From: Marine Group I thaumarchaeote
GTDB lineage: Archaea > Thermoproteota > Nitrososphaeria > Nitrososphaerales > Nitrosopumilaceae
Direction of reading: 5' to 3'
Assembly (NCBI GenBank): GCA_013390745.1
Contig: JACASX010000002.1
Location: 108,981-172,980, forward strand
DNA: 64,000 nucleotides
Position numbers and translations under genes: made by a program. Shown one piece after another: positions 1 to 7,777 of this stretch. Within the stretch, counting starts at the first letter, position 1, and the number at the start of each line of letters is the position of its first letter. The notes beneath the pieces were generated by a model that was given only the letters and a program-made list of their open reading frames with translations, searched no databases and was not told the origin of the DNA.

Positions 1-1
1 T

Positions 2-775
2 GGTCTGAAAGAAGACATACAACCAGATAGACAAGAAGTCGAATCCACATTTGTCGCCTCGGTCAATTCAATTCTCAAAGAGGGAGGTAAGGTTCTCATT
101 CCTATACCTGCAGTTGGAAGGGCACAAGAGCTTATGTTAGTTATCGATCAGTATATGAAATCAGGCGATCTTGTTGAAGCTCCAGTCTTTATGGAAGGAA
201 TGATACAGGAAGCTACTGCAATACATGAAGCTTTTCCAGAATATCTAGTAAGGGATCTCAAAAAGAAAATTTTAGAAACTGATGACAATCCATTTGATTC
301 TGAGTACTTTACAAACATTGAACATCAGAACGGGAGGGACGAAGCGTTACGAGAAGATTCGCCATGTATTATTATTGCAACATCTGGAATGCTTGAGGGT
401 GGACCAGTTCTTGAGTACTTTAGGAACATTGCACCACACACAAAAAACAAGATCTTGTTTGTCTCCTATCAGGTGAATGGTACACTAGGTAGAAGGGTGA
501 TGGATGGAGCCAGACAAGTTTCAATATTGGGAAAAGATGGAAAGATTGAAGTGGTTTCGATAAACTGCAGTACAGAAAGACTTGATGGTTTTAGTGGACA
601 TAGCGACTACAATCAGCTCATGTCGTTTGTTCACAGACTACGACCTAAACTAAGACGCGTTCTTGTAAATCATGGCGAAAAGAGAAAATCGGAAAATCTG
701 TCAATGTCAATTCGCAGAATGTACAGAGTTTCGTCACATTACCCACAAGTTCAAGAAGCGATTAAATTATTTTAG
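2..775 (+). CDS. KH/beta-CASP ribonuclease aCPSF1 (FttA), C-terminal part
   Basis: This is the C-terminal 257 codons of a beta-CASP metallo-beta-lactamase nuclease; the reading frame is open from base 2, so the gene starts outside the window. Visible motifs are PIPAVGRAQEL, the SGMLEGGP turn, SGHSDYNQL and VNHGEKRK, which supply late metal-binding histidines of the beta-CASP core. The end HYPQVQEAIKLF resembles the dimerising tail of archaeal aCPSF1. In archaea this family cleaves U-rich RNA at transcript 3' ends and terminates transcription. The KH domains would lie upstream and cannot be seen. Family call is confident; function is inferred from the family. Confidence 0.9.
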   Translation, partial: GLKEDIQPDRQEVESTFVASVNSILKEGGKVLIPIPAVGRAQELMLVIDQYMKSGDLVEAPVFMEGMIQEATAIHEAFPEYLVRDLKKKILETDDNPFDSEYFTNIEHQNGRDEALREDSPCIIIATSGMLEGGPVLEYFRNIAPHTKNKILFVSYQVNGTLGRRVMDGARQVSILGKDGKIEVVSINCSTERLDGFSGHSDYNQLMSFVHRLRPKLRRVLVNHGEKRKSENLSMSIRRMYRVSSHYPQVQEAIKLF

Positions 776-1045
776 ATCGTAATCAGGCTTCCAAATTTTT
801 ATTCGTGGTGGAGTTACAACAATTCTCTCTTCACCAAGTCGTGCAATGTCTGCACCTGAATCTCTTGCGATTACATATAGCTCCTCCACAATCTTCCTCA
901 GTTTCTCAACATCCTTGTGAGCAAGTGGTGTAACGCGGAGGATTAGGATCATACCCTTTTTGATATCTTCCCTGATTGTGTGGATGTCACTAGGGTCTCT
1001 AATTGTAATTGCCTTTAGATATGTGGGATTTGCCTGCTTTTGCAT
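767..1045 (-). CDS. sepF: SepF-like protein (DUF552), short N-terminus
   Basis: This 92-residue protein is almost entirely a SepF/DUF552 domain, with hallmark stretches LRVTPLAHKDVEKL and DIARLGEERIVVTPP. Archaeal SepF normally tethers FtsZ to the membrane through an N-terminal amphipathic helix. Here the ATG at 1045 opens almost directly into the domain, and an in-frame TAG lies two codons upstream. The upstream 40 bases read KKDFFEKLIADS in another frame, which looks like the missing helix (see findings). The gene is convergent with aCPSF1 and overlaps its end by 9 bases. Confidence 0.82.
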   Translation of the reverse strand: MQKQANPTYLKAITIRDPSDIHTIREDIKKGMILILRVTPLAHKDVEKLRKIVEELYVIARDSGADIARLGEERIVVTPPRIKIWKPDYDLK

Positions 1046-1114
1046 CAGCTATCTGCGATCAGCTTCTCAAAAAAGTCTTTCTTATTTTTTTACTAGTAAA
1101 TAGTAATTTGATGA

Positions 1115-2128
1115 CTAAATTCTCAATTTTATATATGAAGTTTCTTCGGCAGGCTTTATCGAAATTTCTCTACCATCTTCATTTTTATGAACAGTAACAA
1201 CACCGGTTTCATTTTTTGGTGCGTCAGAGTAACGCAGTGTAACACTAGCTGAAAACTCTACATGTTTGCCTGTGTTGTCTCCTCTTAACAAAACAGTTGG
1301 CCCAACATGTTCTTTATCTTCAAGCAAGATGTCATTCGGTAACGCCAGTACCTTGATCATCTCATTTTCATCTTTGTTTCTTCCAACAATCAGCTTTACA
1401 TTTTCATCCAGCCTAAAGTGCCTTCCAATTTTTAACAAGTCTATGTCGTTTGTTGTTGGTGTTTCAATATGTTTGAACAAATCTTTAGCTCTTAACGAGA
1501 ATGCAGGGTCTGTCAGGAGACAACCTCCCCCCGCATTGGGTGGATCTTCAATACCAAATTCTTTTGCCATTTGCAGCTGTTCTTTTCTTGAACGACCTCT
1601 TATCATGCCAAGGTCTTTTCTTTTTATCAAGCCGTTCTTTTCAGGATCAGTGGCAGGCAACAATCCAGCAGACAATGGTCTGACAATTTTACCTTCCAAG
1701 CCAGACATCTTTTCAATTTTTTTTAACGCGGGTGCAAACTGACTCATAGGTCTTTGTCCAAGCACTTCGCCCGAAATAATAAATTCTGCACCAATCTCTT
1801 CCATGTGTTTCTTACCAGCTTCAAACATCATTGCTCTACAATCAATACATGGATTCATTCCAGAACCAAAACCATACTTTGGATGTTTTAGCATCTCAAT
1901 GTATTCGTCTCCAAGATAAACTGTTTTTAGATCAACTCCTAGATTATCTGCCCTTTCTCTAATCTCAAAGCCACAACCTCTACCACAATCGAAATCACAA
2001 AACGGTGTTTTGATCGCAACTGCTGAAACTTCAAAGCCCTGCTTCTGCATTGTTTTTACAGCAAGTGTACTATCTAATCCACCAGAAAGCAATGCAACAA
2101 CTTTCTTTTTCCCTTGCTTTTCTGCCAT
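1115..2128 (-). CDS. PP-loop ATPase, ThiI/MnmA-like tRNA thiolation protein
   Basis: The protein carries a PP-loop SGGLDST near residue 15, which binds ATP to adenylate a tRNA uridine or a related substrate. Cysteine pairs follow (CDFDCGRGCGF, then CIDCRAMMF), consistent with a metal or sulfur-relay role. A GGGCLLTDP stretch and a C-terminal beta-rich domain come after. Family relatives are annotated as tRNA 2-thio or 4-thiouridine synthases. The frame is open to 2173, but ATG at 2128 fits better: it precedes MAEKQGKKKVVALLSGG, and an AT-rich TATA-like stretch lies just upstream. The exact tRNA position modified is not clear. Confidence 0.8.
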   Translation of the reverse strand: MAEKQGKKKVVALLSGGLDSTLAVKTMQKQGFEVSAVAIKTPFCDFDCGRGCGFEIRERADNLGVDLKTVYLGDEYIEMLKHPKYGFGSGMNPCIDCRAMMFEAGKKHMEEIGAEFIISGEVLGQRPMSQFAPALKKIEKMSGLEGKIVRPLSAGLLPATDPEKNGLIKRKDLGMIRGRSRKEQLQMAKEFGIEDPPNAGGGCLLTDPAFSLRAKDLFKHIETPTTNDIDLLKIGRHFRLDENVKLIVGRNKDENEMIKVLALPNDILLEDKEHVGPTVLLRGDNTGKHVEFSASVTLRYSDAPKNETGVVTVHKNEDGREISIKPAEETSYIKLRI

Positions 2129-2200
2129 TAAACTTACAGAATAATATGCATATACAAACTTTGCAACATACATAAATTCACAAAAACATCTTTTTGAACA

Positions 2201-3262
2201 ATGAAGACACGCAGAAAGAGACTGGAAAAATATTGCAATGCACTTAACTGTGATACTCTTGTGGCGTTTGAACCTGAGAACCTATTCTATCTGACTGGCT
2301 TTTGGGGAGAGGCAATAGGCATTTTAGAAAAGGGCGGAAAAACCACGATCATTGCTCCAGAACTAGAGGCACAAAGGGCAAAGGAAGATTCAGTCAACTG
2401 CAATGTTATAACTTCGCAAAGGGGCGGTCTGGTTTCTACATTAGCTTCTACCATGAAGAAGAAAAAAATCTGCACCGATTGTCAGAACTATTCTGTAATG
2501 CAGTCATTAAAAAAATCAATTTTAAAACTAAAACAGTCTTCTGCGCCTTTTTACAACGCACGTATAATCAAAGATTCAGAAGAGATTCGTATCTTGAAAA
2601 AAGCATCTTCTGTGATAGATGAGATGTTTGAGCTCTGCATGCAGACAATCAAGAAAGGCAGAACGGAGTCGGAACTGCAAACAATTTTGATGTCATTTGC
2701 AAATGCAAATGATCTCTTTGACACTGGCTATCGTTCAACTTTGAATCCATTGATAATAGCTAGCGGTACAAATTCTTCACTTCCGCATGCACAGGTTACC
2801 AAGAGAAAATTTGCAGACGGCGACATGATTACGGTAGATTTGACCTTGCGATACAAAGGATATGTGTCTGATGCAACCAGAACGTTTGGACTCGGTACCA
2901 TCTCTAAGGAAAAAAGAACAGTTTACGAAATTGTAAAAGAATCGCAAAAAGTCGGACTGAAAGCTGTAAAACCACAAAAAACATGTGCATCGGTAGACCA
3001 CGCATGCAGAAAAATTATAGAGGAACACAACTATGGACCACATTTCATTCATTCAACGGGTCACGGAATTGGTTTGAATGTACATGAAAACCCAAACATT
3101 TCTGGCAAAAGCAAAGAAAAGCTGAAAAAAGACATGGCAATCACAGTCGAGCCTGGTATCTATATACCAAAAAAGTTTGGTGTTCGTATCGAGGACTCGC
3201 TAATAGTAAAGGATAGCGCATCTGTGATGCACAAATTTACAAAAGACTTGATTGTAATTTAG
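2201..3262 (+). CDS. M24 family metallopeptidase (Xaa-Pro dipeptidase/aminopeptidase type)
   Basis: A 353-residue creatinase/prolidase-type protein. The N-terminal half (1-120) is the creatinase-like domain. The pita-bread catalytic domain has all expected metal ligands: D213 and D224 (VDLTLRYKGYVSDATRTF), H288 (STGHGIGLNVHE), E317 (VEPGIY) and E331 (VRIEDSL), with the substrate histidine H196. Such enzymes remove or cleave beside proline in the cytosol. It is divergent from the PP-loop gene with about 70 bases between the starts. Length is typical for archaeal PepQ. Confidence 0.9.
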   Translation: MKTRRKRLEKYCNALNCDTLVAFEPENLFYLTGFWGEAIGILEKGGKTTIIAPELEAQRAKEDSVNCNVITSQRGGLVSTLASTMKKKKICTDCQNYSVMQSLKKSILKLKQSSAPFYNARIIKDSEEIRILKKASSVIDEMFELCMQTIKKGRTESELQTILMSFANANDLFDTGYRSTLNPLIIASGTNSSLPHAQVTKRKFADGDMITVDLTLRYKGYVSDATRTFGLGTISKEKRTVYEIVKESQKVGLKAVKPQKTCASVDHACRKIIEEHNYGPHFIHSTGHGIGLNVHENPNISGKSKEKLKKDMAITVEPGIYIPKKFGVRIEDSLIVKDSASVMHKFTKDLIVI

Positions 3263-3269
3263 TGATTAT

Positions 3270-3363
3270 TGTCTCCTAAATTATCTTAAAGCAGTATCAA
3301 CAGGCTTCTTTTCTTTACAGCTTAGAATTTCCAGCGGTGGAATTTAGGAGACATTAGGAGACA
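3270..3363. repeat. 13-bp inverted repeat plus tandem TTAGGAGACA
   Basis: TGTCTCCTAAATT at 3270-3282 is the exact reverse complement of AATTTAGGAGACA at 3341-3353, with 58 bases between. TTAGGAGACA is then repeated head to tail at 3344-3353 and 3354-3363. The loop contains a short TTCCA/TGGAA hairpin around 3328-3343. It lies between the M24 peptidase stop and the next gene. Confidence 0.6.
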
Positions 3364-3456
3364 TTGTTCTACGACATAAAAAACAAAACCAAAACAGACT
3401 GGTTTGTCTATCTTTGTCGACTTTTTTCTACTTTAACAATTTTTTCTAGAGAAACC

Positions 3457-3735
3457 ATGAGCAATTGGTACGACCCAGATCACCTTTCTGAGGGAAAAGT
3501 AAGAGACATCAGTGTACACGAAGAGAACCCTGACGATTGGGACTGCGAGATAGAGTTGAATTGCCATAAGACAGAAAACAGCGGCCGCGTGTCAACTGTG
3601 TTTATGAGATATTTACGCGATAAATATGGCGAAAGCACAGCCGATAGAGCACTCAAACGCGCTCAGAAAAGAGAGCAACGTGCGAGAGGAGGAGACATGT
3701 CAACTATCTCAACAAAAATGGCAGGCGTTTTCTAG
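3457..3735 (+). CDS. Hypothetical protein, 92 aa, acidic start and basic tail
   Basis: No family recognised. The frame opens at 3364, but ATG at 3457 is preferred because the upstream 31 residues are hydrophobic and low quality while MSNWYDPDHLSEGKVRD looks like a true start. The N-terminal half is acidic (EENPDDWDCEIEL) and the later half is basic (RALKRAQKREQRARGG). It may be a small soluble lineage-specific protein. Confidence 0.6.
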   Translation: MSNWYDPDHLSEGKVRDISVHEENPDDWDCEIELNCHKTENSGRVSTVFMRYLRDKYGESTADRALKRAQKREQRARGGDMSTISTKMAGVF

Positions 3736-3784
3736 ACAAAACACATTTTGCAAACTTCATAAAGCCAGAAAAATCTGATAAATC

Positions 3785-3868
3785 ATGCCATTACGAAAAA
3801 CAGGAAAGCATAAGAGATTTGCTGACCAAAAGGCTGATCGCAGAAGAAGCAAGCAGAAAAAACGCTAG
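3785..3868 (+). CDS. Tiny basic protein, 27 aa
   Basis: An ATG-initiated frame encodes MPLRKTGKHKRFADQKADRR and a further seven residues, seven of them basic or polar. About half of the residues are Lys/Arg/His, suggesting nucleic-acid contact if it is made. It lies 49 bases after the preceding gene on the same strand. Support is only the composition and the open frame. Confidence 0.35.
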   Translation: MPLRKTGKHKRFADQKADRRRSKQKKR

Positions 3869-3905
3869 CTAAAAAAATTATATAATTTGTAGAAGGTTGT
3901 TTTTT

Positions 3906-4052
3906 GTGGAAGTTGAAAGTTGTGAGAACTGTAAGGATTGGCATAAAAATTTAGATTTGAAAGCAGACAAGTATGGTCAAAGTTTTCCTCTGACAAAAAA
4001 TCCATTCAAGAAATGGCACGTTAACTGCAGATGCTCTTGCCATAAAAGCTAG
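3906..4052 (+). CDS. Small cysteine-rich zinc-type protein, 48 aa
   Basis: A GTG-initiated frame encodes a 48-residue protein with CENCKDW near the start and CRCSCHKS at the end. The five cysteines plus histidines are what a single zinc knuckle or a small metal-binding protein would need. It follows the tiny basic protein on the same strand and ends three bases before the convergent SRPBCC gene. Not recognised as a named family. Confidence 0.5.
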   Translation: MEVESCENCKDWHKNLDLKADKYGQSFPLTKNPFKKWHVNCRCSCHKS

Positions 4053-4055
4053 GGT

Positions 4056-4496
4056 CTAGTTTCTTTGAATATTTGATTTTAGATTATGTAATGATTTTGT
4101 GTAAAACTGATTCAGGAATTTAGAAAACTCTAAAAATTCTTTTTTCTTTTTATCACTAACAAAGTAAGATTGCCATGTAACTTTGACTCTACCACTGCTA
4201 ACTTTTTTCATTGAGATGGTTGCTAAATACGCAAGCAATGGCAACCCTGTAATTGCAATGTAAGAAAAACCTTTTTTTGTAGACCACTCTACAACATGTT
4301 CTTCAACGTCAGAACCGTCTTCAAATGAAATTAATCTTATTGCACCAACCCCATATTTTTTTTGTGACAAAAATTTAGATGATTTTTGTTCTTCCAACCA
4401 ATCTAGTTTTGTAATCTTGCTCAGTTTTTTCCAAACTGTTTCTACACTAGCTTTAATAATCACACTTCTTTTTGCTGATCCTACATGTTTTTCCAT
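4056..4496 (-). CDS. SRPBCC (START/polyketide-cyclase fold) protein
   Basis: The 146-residue protein begins with the typical SRPBCC opening, SVIIKASVETVWKKLSKI, followed by an EEQKSS segment, alternating strands, and a long C-terminal helix (KEFLEFSKFLNQFYTKSL). These helix-grip proteins bind hydrophobic ligands; the ligand here is unknown. It lies 10 bases downstream of the nuclease gene on the same strand and may be cotranscribed with it. Confidence 0.75.
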   Translation of the reverse strand: MEKHVGSAKRSVIIKASVETVWKKLSKITKLDWLEEQKSSKFLSQKKYGVGAIRLISFEDGSDVEEHVVEWSTKKGFSYIAITGLPLLAYLATISMKKVSSGRVKVTWQSYFVSDKKKKEFLEFSKFLNQFYTKSLHNLKSNIQRN

Positions 4497-4506
4497 GTCA
4501 AATCTC

Positions 4507-5178
4507 TCATTGGCCTCCTATTTTACCAGTTTTGTACTCTTCAATCATCTCTTCCAGCCTTCCTACATGATTTGATGGGTCGTCCCTGTACACGTCAAGC
4601 TTGCCGTCTTCCGTCGTGGTAAGAATTGCTATCTGGTTTACCTTCTCGCCTGTCCGCTCCTCCCAAGCGATGGAATAAAAGCTGGCTTGAACAAGATAGT
4701 TCTCATTTCTTTCATCCCTTTTTCGCGTGGCAGTTTTGAAATCGATCACAGTTAATTCCTTGTCATATTCCGCTATGCAGTCAACCCTTCCGGCAATGCC
4801 AAGACTGGTGCTGTACAATCCTTGCTCTAATGCCCTGATTCTGTCAATCTTGTCTATAGCCGGCATCATTTGGCTGAACATTCTAGATGCAAGCTCACCA
4901 TAATTCCCAACAAGGTCAGTTTCAGGCTTGTTTGACAGACAGTTTTCAATTATTTGATGAACCTTTGAGCCTCTATCGGTAGCAGCTATCATGACTGCAT
5001 TTGCAACCTCTTCTCCAACTGCTTTTCTCCAATCTAAAATGCCCTGAGGCGTGAAATTCTTCAAAAGCGAGGTGATCGAGATGAGTGTTCCATCTGGTGT
5101 CTCATAGTGCCGGATACCATCAATATTGATCTGCTTAATTTTTGGAATTTCTGGATGGAGTAGGTGCGTAAATGTCAT
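4507..5178 (-). CDS. PD-(D/E)XK nuclease, MGME1/phage exonuclease-like
   Basis: This 223-residue protein shows a complete PD-(D/E)XK signature: H74 in GSKVH, D133 in GRVDCIAEY, D146 and K148 in VIDFKTA, and a QxxxY motif at Q164-Y168 (QASFY). The N-terminal part SITSLLKNFTPQGILDW also fits the MGME1/phage-exonuclease subgroup of RecB-like nucleases. It probably digests single-stranded DNA ends in repair. Its start overlaps the stop of the upstream 100-residue gene by four bases (ATGA), so the two are translationally coupled. Confidence 0.8.
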   Translation of the reverse strand: MTFTHLLHPEIPKIKQINIDGIRHYETPDGTLISITSLLKNFTPQGILDWRKAVGEEVANAVMIAATDRGSKVHQIIENCLSNKPETDLVGNYGELASRMFSQMMPAIDKIDRIRALEQGLYSTSLGIAGRVDCIAEYDKELTVIDFKTATRKRDERNENYLVQASFYSIAWEERTGEKVNQIAILTTTEDGKLDVYRDDPSNHVGRLEEMIEEYKTGKIGGQ

Positions 5179-5477
5179 ACCTCTAATGATTTTTTGAGCG
5201 CTTTAAGAATCTCATCCCTCTGCATTTCAATCACACCTCTAATATCAAACGTGTCAACATATCCGCCAGCTGAGGCTCTAGTTGCTTTCAGCAAATAGCG
5301 AAGTGCACCCTCTTCAATCTTCCCGACATAATATCCGTACAAAAAGTCCAGCTTGCTTTCACACTTCCAAACTTTCTGAACGTCAGGAAACGTTTGGCTT
5401 ACCTCCATTGGAATTTCCATTATCCTGCTCTTGATGTAACCGTCCAATGACTTTCGTATCGTAGAGTCCCGAAGCAT
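5175..5477 (-). CDS. Hypothetical partner of the PD-(D/E)XK nuclease, 100 aa
   Basis: Helix-rich soluble protein with no recognised domain. The frame is open to 5498, but ATG at 5477 (MLRDSTIRKSLDGYIKSR) gives a more natural start than MAVCCKIM. Its four-base overlap with the nuclease gene downstream implies the two are made together, so it may be an accessory or regulatory subunit. Function is not known. Confidence 0.6.
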   Translation of the reverse strand: MLRDSTIRKSLDGYIKSRIMEIPMEVSQTFPDVQKVWKCESKLDFLYGYYVGKIEEGALRYLLKATRASAGGYVDTFDIRGVIEMQRDEILKALKKSLEV

Positions 5478-5535
5478 GATTTTACAACATACTGCCACCT
5501 AAAGACTATTTTATTTCTTGGACGTATTTTTTTTG

Positions 5536-5775
5536 ATGGTAAACCAAGTTCTCGTAAATGTAAAGACATCAAAAGGAACATGGGAAACCACGTTTCAGAA
5601 ATCAACCAGAATAAAGGACGTGATACTTGGTTCAAGGATGCATTTTCGGTTGCCAAAAGAAGCCAATCTTGTTTTATGCAAGCAAGAGTCGCCCCATGCA
5701 GATTTTGACCTGGACCGGGCGCTGGTAAATTATAATGTTATAGACGGTGACGTCTTGCTTCTAAGAGAGGTGTGA
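5536..5775 (+). CDS. Ubiquitin-like (beta-grasp) small protein, EsaB/YukD-like
   Basis: A 79-residue protein from ATG 5536. VLVNVKTSKGTWETTF followed by IKDVI, a central turn and a closing GDVLLLREV matches the strand-helix-strand order of beta-grasp proteins. There is no C-terminal diglycine, so it is unlikely to be a conjugated modifier or sulfur carrier and is closer to EsaB/YukD-type folds. It is divergent from the nuclease pair and ends just before the next gene. Fold call is by pattern only. Confidence 0.5.
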   Translation: MVNQVLVNVKTSKGTWETTFQKSTRIKDVILGSRMHFRLPKEANLVLCKQESPHADFDLDRALVNYNVIDGDVLLLREV

Positions 5776-5778
5776 TGA

Positions 5779-6099
5779 TTGTTCTCTAACGGAATGAATA
5801 GGAGTTATGACGATTTTATGAAAGATACCAATCCCAAGGTTCAGCCCTTGATGGATTCGCTTAGGAAGTTTTGTTTTTCGCTGGGAAGCAACGTAGTAGA
5901 GGATGTTCGGATGCATAGGGTTGTCTTTTGCAAGTCGTTTGCGTTCAGGTGGTTTGTCGACGTAGAGCCACAGAACGACTTGGTTCTTCTTAAGATTCAA
6001 AAGAGCAGGAAGGAGACGCAAACTGTTCAGCTTGGACTGGACCAAAACTTGGCCGAGACGCAGGCACTAATCCGTGAAGCGTACAGTTCTATTCACTGA
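5779..6099 (+). CDS. Hypothetical protein, DUF5655-like
   Basis: A 106-residue protein from TTG 5779, or 101 residues from ATG 5794. The core LRKFCFSLGSNVVED, then FAFRWFVDVEPQNDLVLLKI, resembles the DUF5655 alpha/beta fold found as a small appended domain. It starts three bases after the ubiquitin-like gene stop, so the two form a pair. No catalytic motif is seen. Confidence 0.55.
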   Translation: MFSNGMNRSYDDFMKDTNPKVQPLMDSLRKFCFSLGSNVVEDVRMHRVVFCKSFAFRWFVDVEPQNDLVLLKIQKSRKETQTVQLGLDQNLAETQALIREAYSSIH

Positions 6100-6239
6100 G
6101 TTTTGAGACTAGGCCACCGCCCCATGGCATCTTGAACGGGCGTGGAATCTTCCTCATTCATTTACGTTTTACTTCATTTCTGATAAAGCTGATCAGATTT
6201 CGTTTTTATTATTAAAATGACTGCGAATCACAAGTGGGA

Positions 6240-6247
6240 TTAAATAC
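6240..6247 (+). promoter_or_regulatory. TATA box for the RAM-domain gene
   Basis: TTAAATAC lies 21-28 bases before the ATG at 6268, the spacing expected for a leaderless archaeal transcript. Confidence 0.6.
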
Positions 6248-6267
6248 TTTCAAGACGATATGGTATT

Positions 6268-6507
6268 ATGGCACAAGCATATGTTTTACTGAATTGTGAA
6301 TTGGGTGCTGAAGAAGAAATAATTGGTAAACTGAAGGAACTTGCAAACGTCAAGGAAGTACATGGAACTTTTGGTGCTTACGATATAACTGCAAAGCTTG
6401 AGGCGGAAACAGCCGAAAAGCTTAGAGAAACCATCACACAAAATCTAAGGAAGATGGACAAAATACGTTCAACCCTAACACTAACAGTAGTGGAAGGACA
6501 GGGATAA
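6268..6507 (+). CDS. Stand-alone Lrp/AsnC ligand-binding (RAM) domain protein
   Basis: At 79 residues this is just the alpha/beta RAM domain of Lrp/AsnC regulators: MAQAYVLLNCELGAEEEI, VKEVHGTFGAYDITAKLEA and KIRSTLTLTVV. It has no helix-turn-helix. Such SraM-type proteins bind amino acids or related effectors and may form mixed oligomers with full-length Lrp proteins, for example the double-HTH protein at 18401. A clean TATA box precedes it. Confidence 0.88.
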   Translation: MAQAYVLLNCELGAEEEIIGKLKELANVKEVHGTFGAYDITAKLEAETAEKLRETITQNLRKMDKIRSTLTLTVVEGQG

Positions 6508-6523
6508 CAACTATCTTACAACA

Positions 6524-6531
6524 TTAAATAT
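6524..6531 (+). promoter_or_regulatory. TATA box upstream of the candidate structured RNA
   Basis: TTAAATAT sits 17 bases after the RAM gene stop and would start transcription near 6552-6556, just before the folded region. Confidence 0.45.
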
Positions 6532-6551
6532 CATAATACCGTATTGTATAT

Positions 6552-6675
6552 GCCGATGGCTGACAAAGCTAACGACTAAAAGAGTGTGGCCTCGCAAAAC
6601 AAAAAAAATCAGAGCTTTCGCAGTAAAGCAATTGGAGGTAGTCTCCAAAAGACGTTTTGCCTGAAGGGGTCACAC
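6552..6675 (+). ncRNA. Candidate structured non-coding RNA (branched fold)
   Basis: The stretch between the RAM gene and a convergent gene has a TATA box but no reading frame beyond eight codons. By eye it folds as a closing stem with GTG 6584-6586 to CAC 6671-6673, CCT 6590-6592 to AGG 6665-6667, and GCAAAAC 6594-6600 to GTTTTGC 6654-6660. This encloses two hairpins: GCTTT 6614-6618 with AAAGC 6625-6629, and TTGGAG 6632-6637 with CTCCAA 6643-6648. It does not match RNase P, SRP or tRNA hallmarks I know. An RNA gene is an inference from the fold and promoter. Confidence 0.5.
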
Positions 6676-6696
6676 ATAATATTATCATTTAGTGTT

Positions 6697-7413
6697 CTAA
6701 CTAACCACTATTATCCCAATACTGACTAAATACTGAATTCCTGAAATGTATGTAATATTATCAATTTGGTCTGTTGCCCACCACCCAGCACTGTTCTTAA
6801 TCCAGCCTGGAACTTCCTGTGATCCTGAAGACTCGGATCTTTCAGTAGAAGGTATAACAATTATGCCCTCTTTGATAAGATACTGAATTCCTAGAAGATA
6901 TGCCGAGTCATCAATCTGTCCACCAGCCCACCACCCAGCATGAGTTTTGATCCAGTTTGGAATGACAGTTACAGGTTCTGCAGTTAGTGTATCTGTTGGC
7001 TGTGATTTGGGTTTTGCACTAACATCAATGGTTGCGGTTCCAATATGATATCCTTTCCACTCGACATAGGCACTATATGTGCCAGCTTTGTTACAGCAAA
7101 TTAGTATAAAATTTTCATAGTGGCCCTGCTTATTTGTATCCGCAACCACTCTAACCTTTACTTGGTAAGTTTTGCCATCGGGTTCTGAAATTGTCATATA
7201 AACAAATATAGTTGATCTCGGTTCTTCAACAGTTCCGAAAATTTTTATTTTTTCATATTGTGTATTACTGGTCGTTGTGTAAGGAAGTTCTAATGTAGGT
7301 TTGTCAACGGAGACTGTTCCCCATTGTTTATCACTATCATGACTAGCTAATGCATTTGGAATGATCATAATACTAACTAAAATTATGAAAATTGAGAAAT
7401 GCAAAACTCTCAT
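6697..7413 (-). CDS. Exported protein with two WIKxxAGWW repeats
   Basis: The N-terminus (residues 1-23, FSIFIILVSIMIIPNALA) is a signal peptide. A beta-sandwich-like region follows (about 30-130), then two C-terminal repeats of about 45 residues: PNWIKTHAGWWAGGQIDD and PGWIKNSAGWWATDQIDN, each continuing into GIQYLI or GIQYLV. The same repeat ends the proteins at 52015 and 52856. I know it as a repeat frequent in exported thaumarchaeal proteins; its role is not established. It is probably extracellular. Confidence 0.7.
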   Translation of the reverse strand: MRVLHFSIFIILVSIMIIPNALASHDSDKQWGTVSVDKPTLELPYTTTSNTQYEKIKIFGTVEEPRSTIFVYMTISEPDGKTYQVKVRVVADTNKQGHYENFILICCNKAGTYSAYVEWKGYHIGTATIDVSAKPKSQPTDTLTAEPVTVIPNWIKTHAGWWAGGQIDDSAYLLGIQYLIKEGIIVIPSTERSESSGSQEVPGWIKNSAGWWATDQIDNITYISGIQYLVSIGIIVVS

Positions 7414-7450
7414 TGATCTTTATGAGCATGGTTTTTAGTTAATCTTTTCA

Positions 7451-7705
7451 CTAAAAATCGTCTTTTCCCACCCAGCCATCTTTCTTGTCAGGCTTTGGTT
7501 GTGGTTCTGGCGGTTCCTTTTCTCTAAATCTTAGCGGCTCTGGCATTCTCTCATTTGCGAAAAATCCCTTCTGAGAATATAGCTTATCTGGTTCAGGTTC
7601 AGGACTTTTGTTCCTATATTTGCGTAGTAAACGAGGAAGTATTCGTGCTAATGGAATTATTAGAAATATCAAATAAATCCACATTCCGCCAGTAGGATCT
7701 TCCAT
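7451..7705 (-). CDS. Small membrane protein, 84 aa, charged proline-rich tail
   Basis: One membrane helix near the N-terminus (MWIYLIFLIIPLARILPRLL) is followed by a basic patch and a Pro/Glu/Lys-rich soluble tail ending KDGWVGKDDF. It lies 37 bases upstream of the WIK-repeat gene on the same strand. No family recognised. Confidence 0.6.
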   Translation of the reverse strand: MEDPTGGMWIYLIFLIIPLARILPRLLRKYRNKSPEPEPDKLYSQKGFFANERMPEPLRFREKEPPEPQPKPDKKDGWVGKDDF

Positions 7706-7777
7706 ACTGAATTACGATAAAAATTTCATTATTATGTTTTCCATTCTCTATAAATACAGGCATTAGTTAATTTTTGC

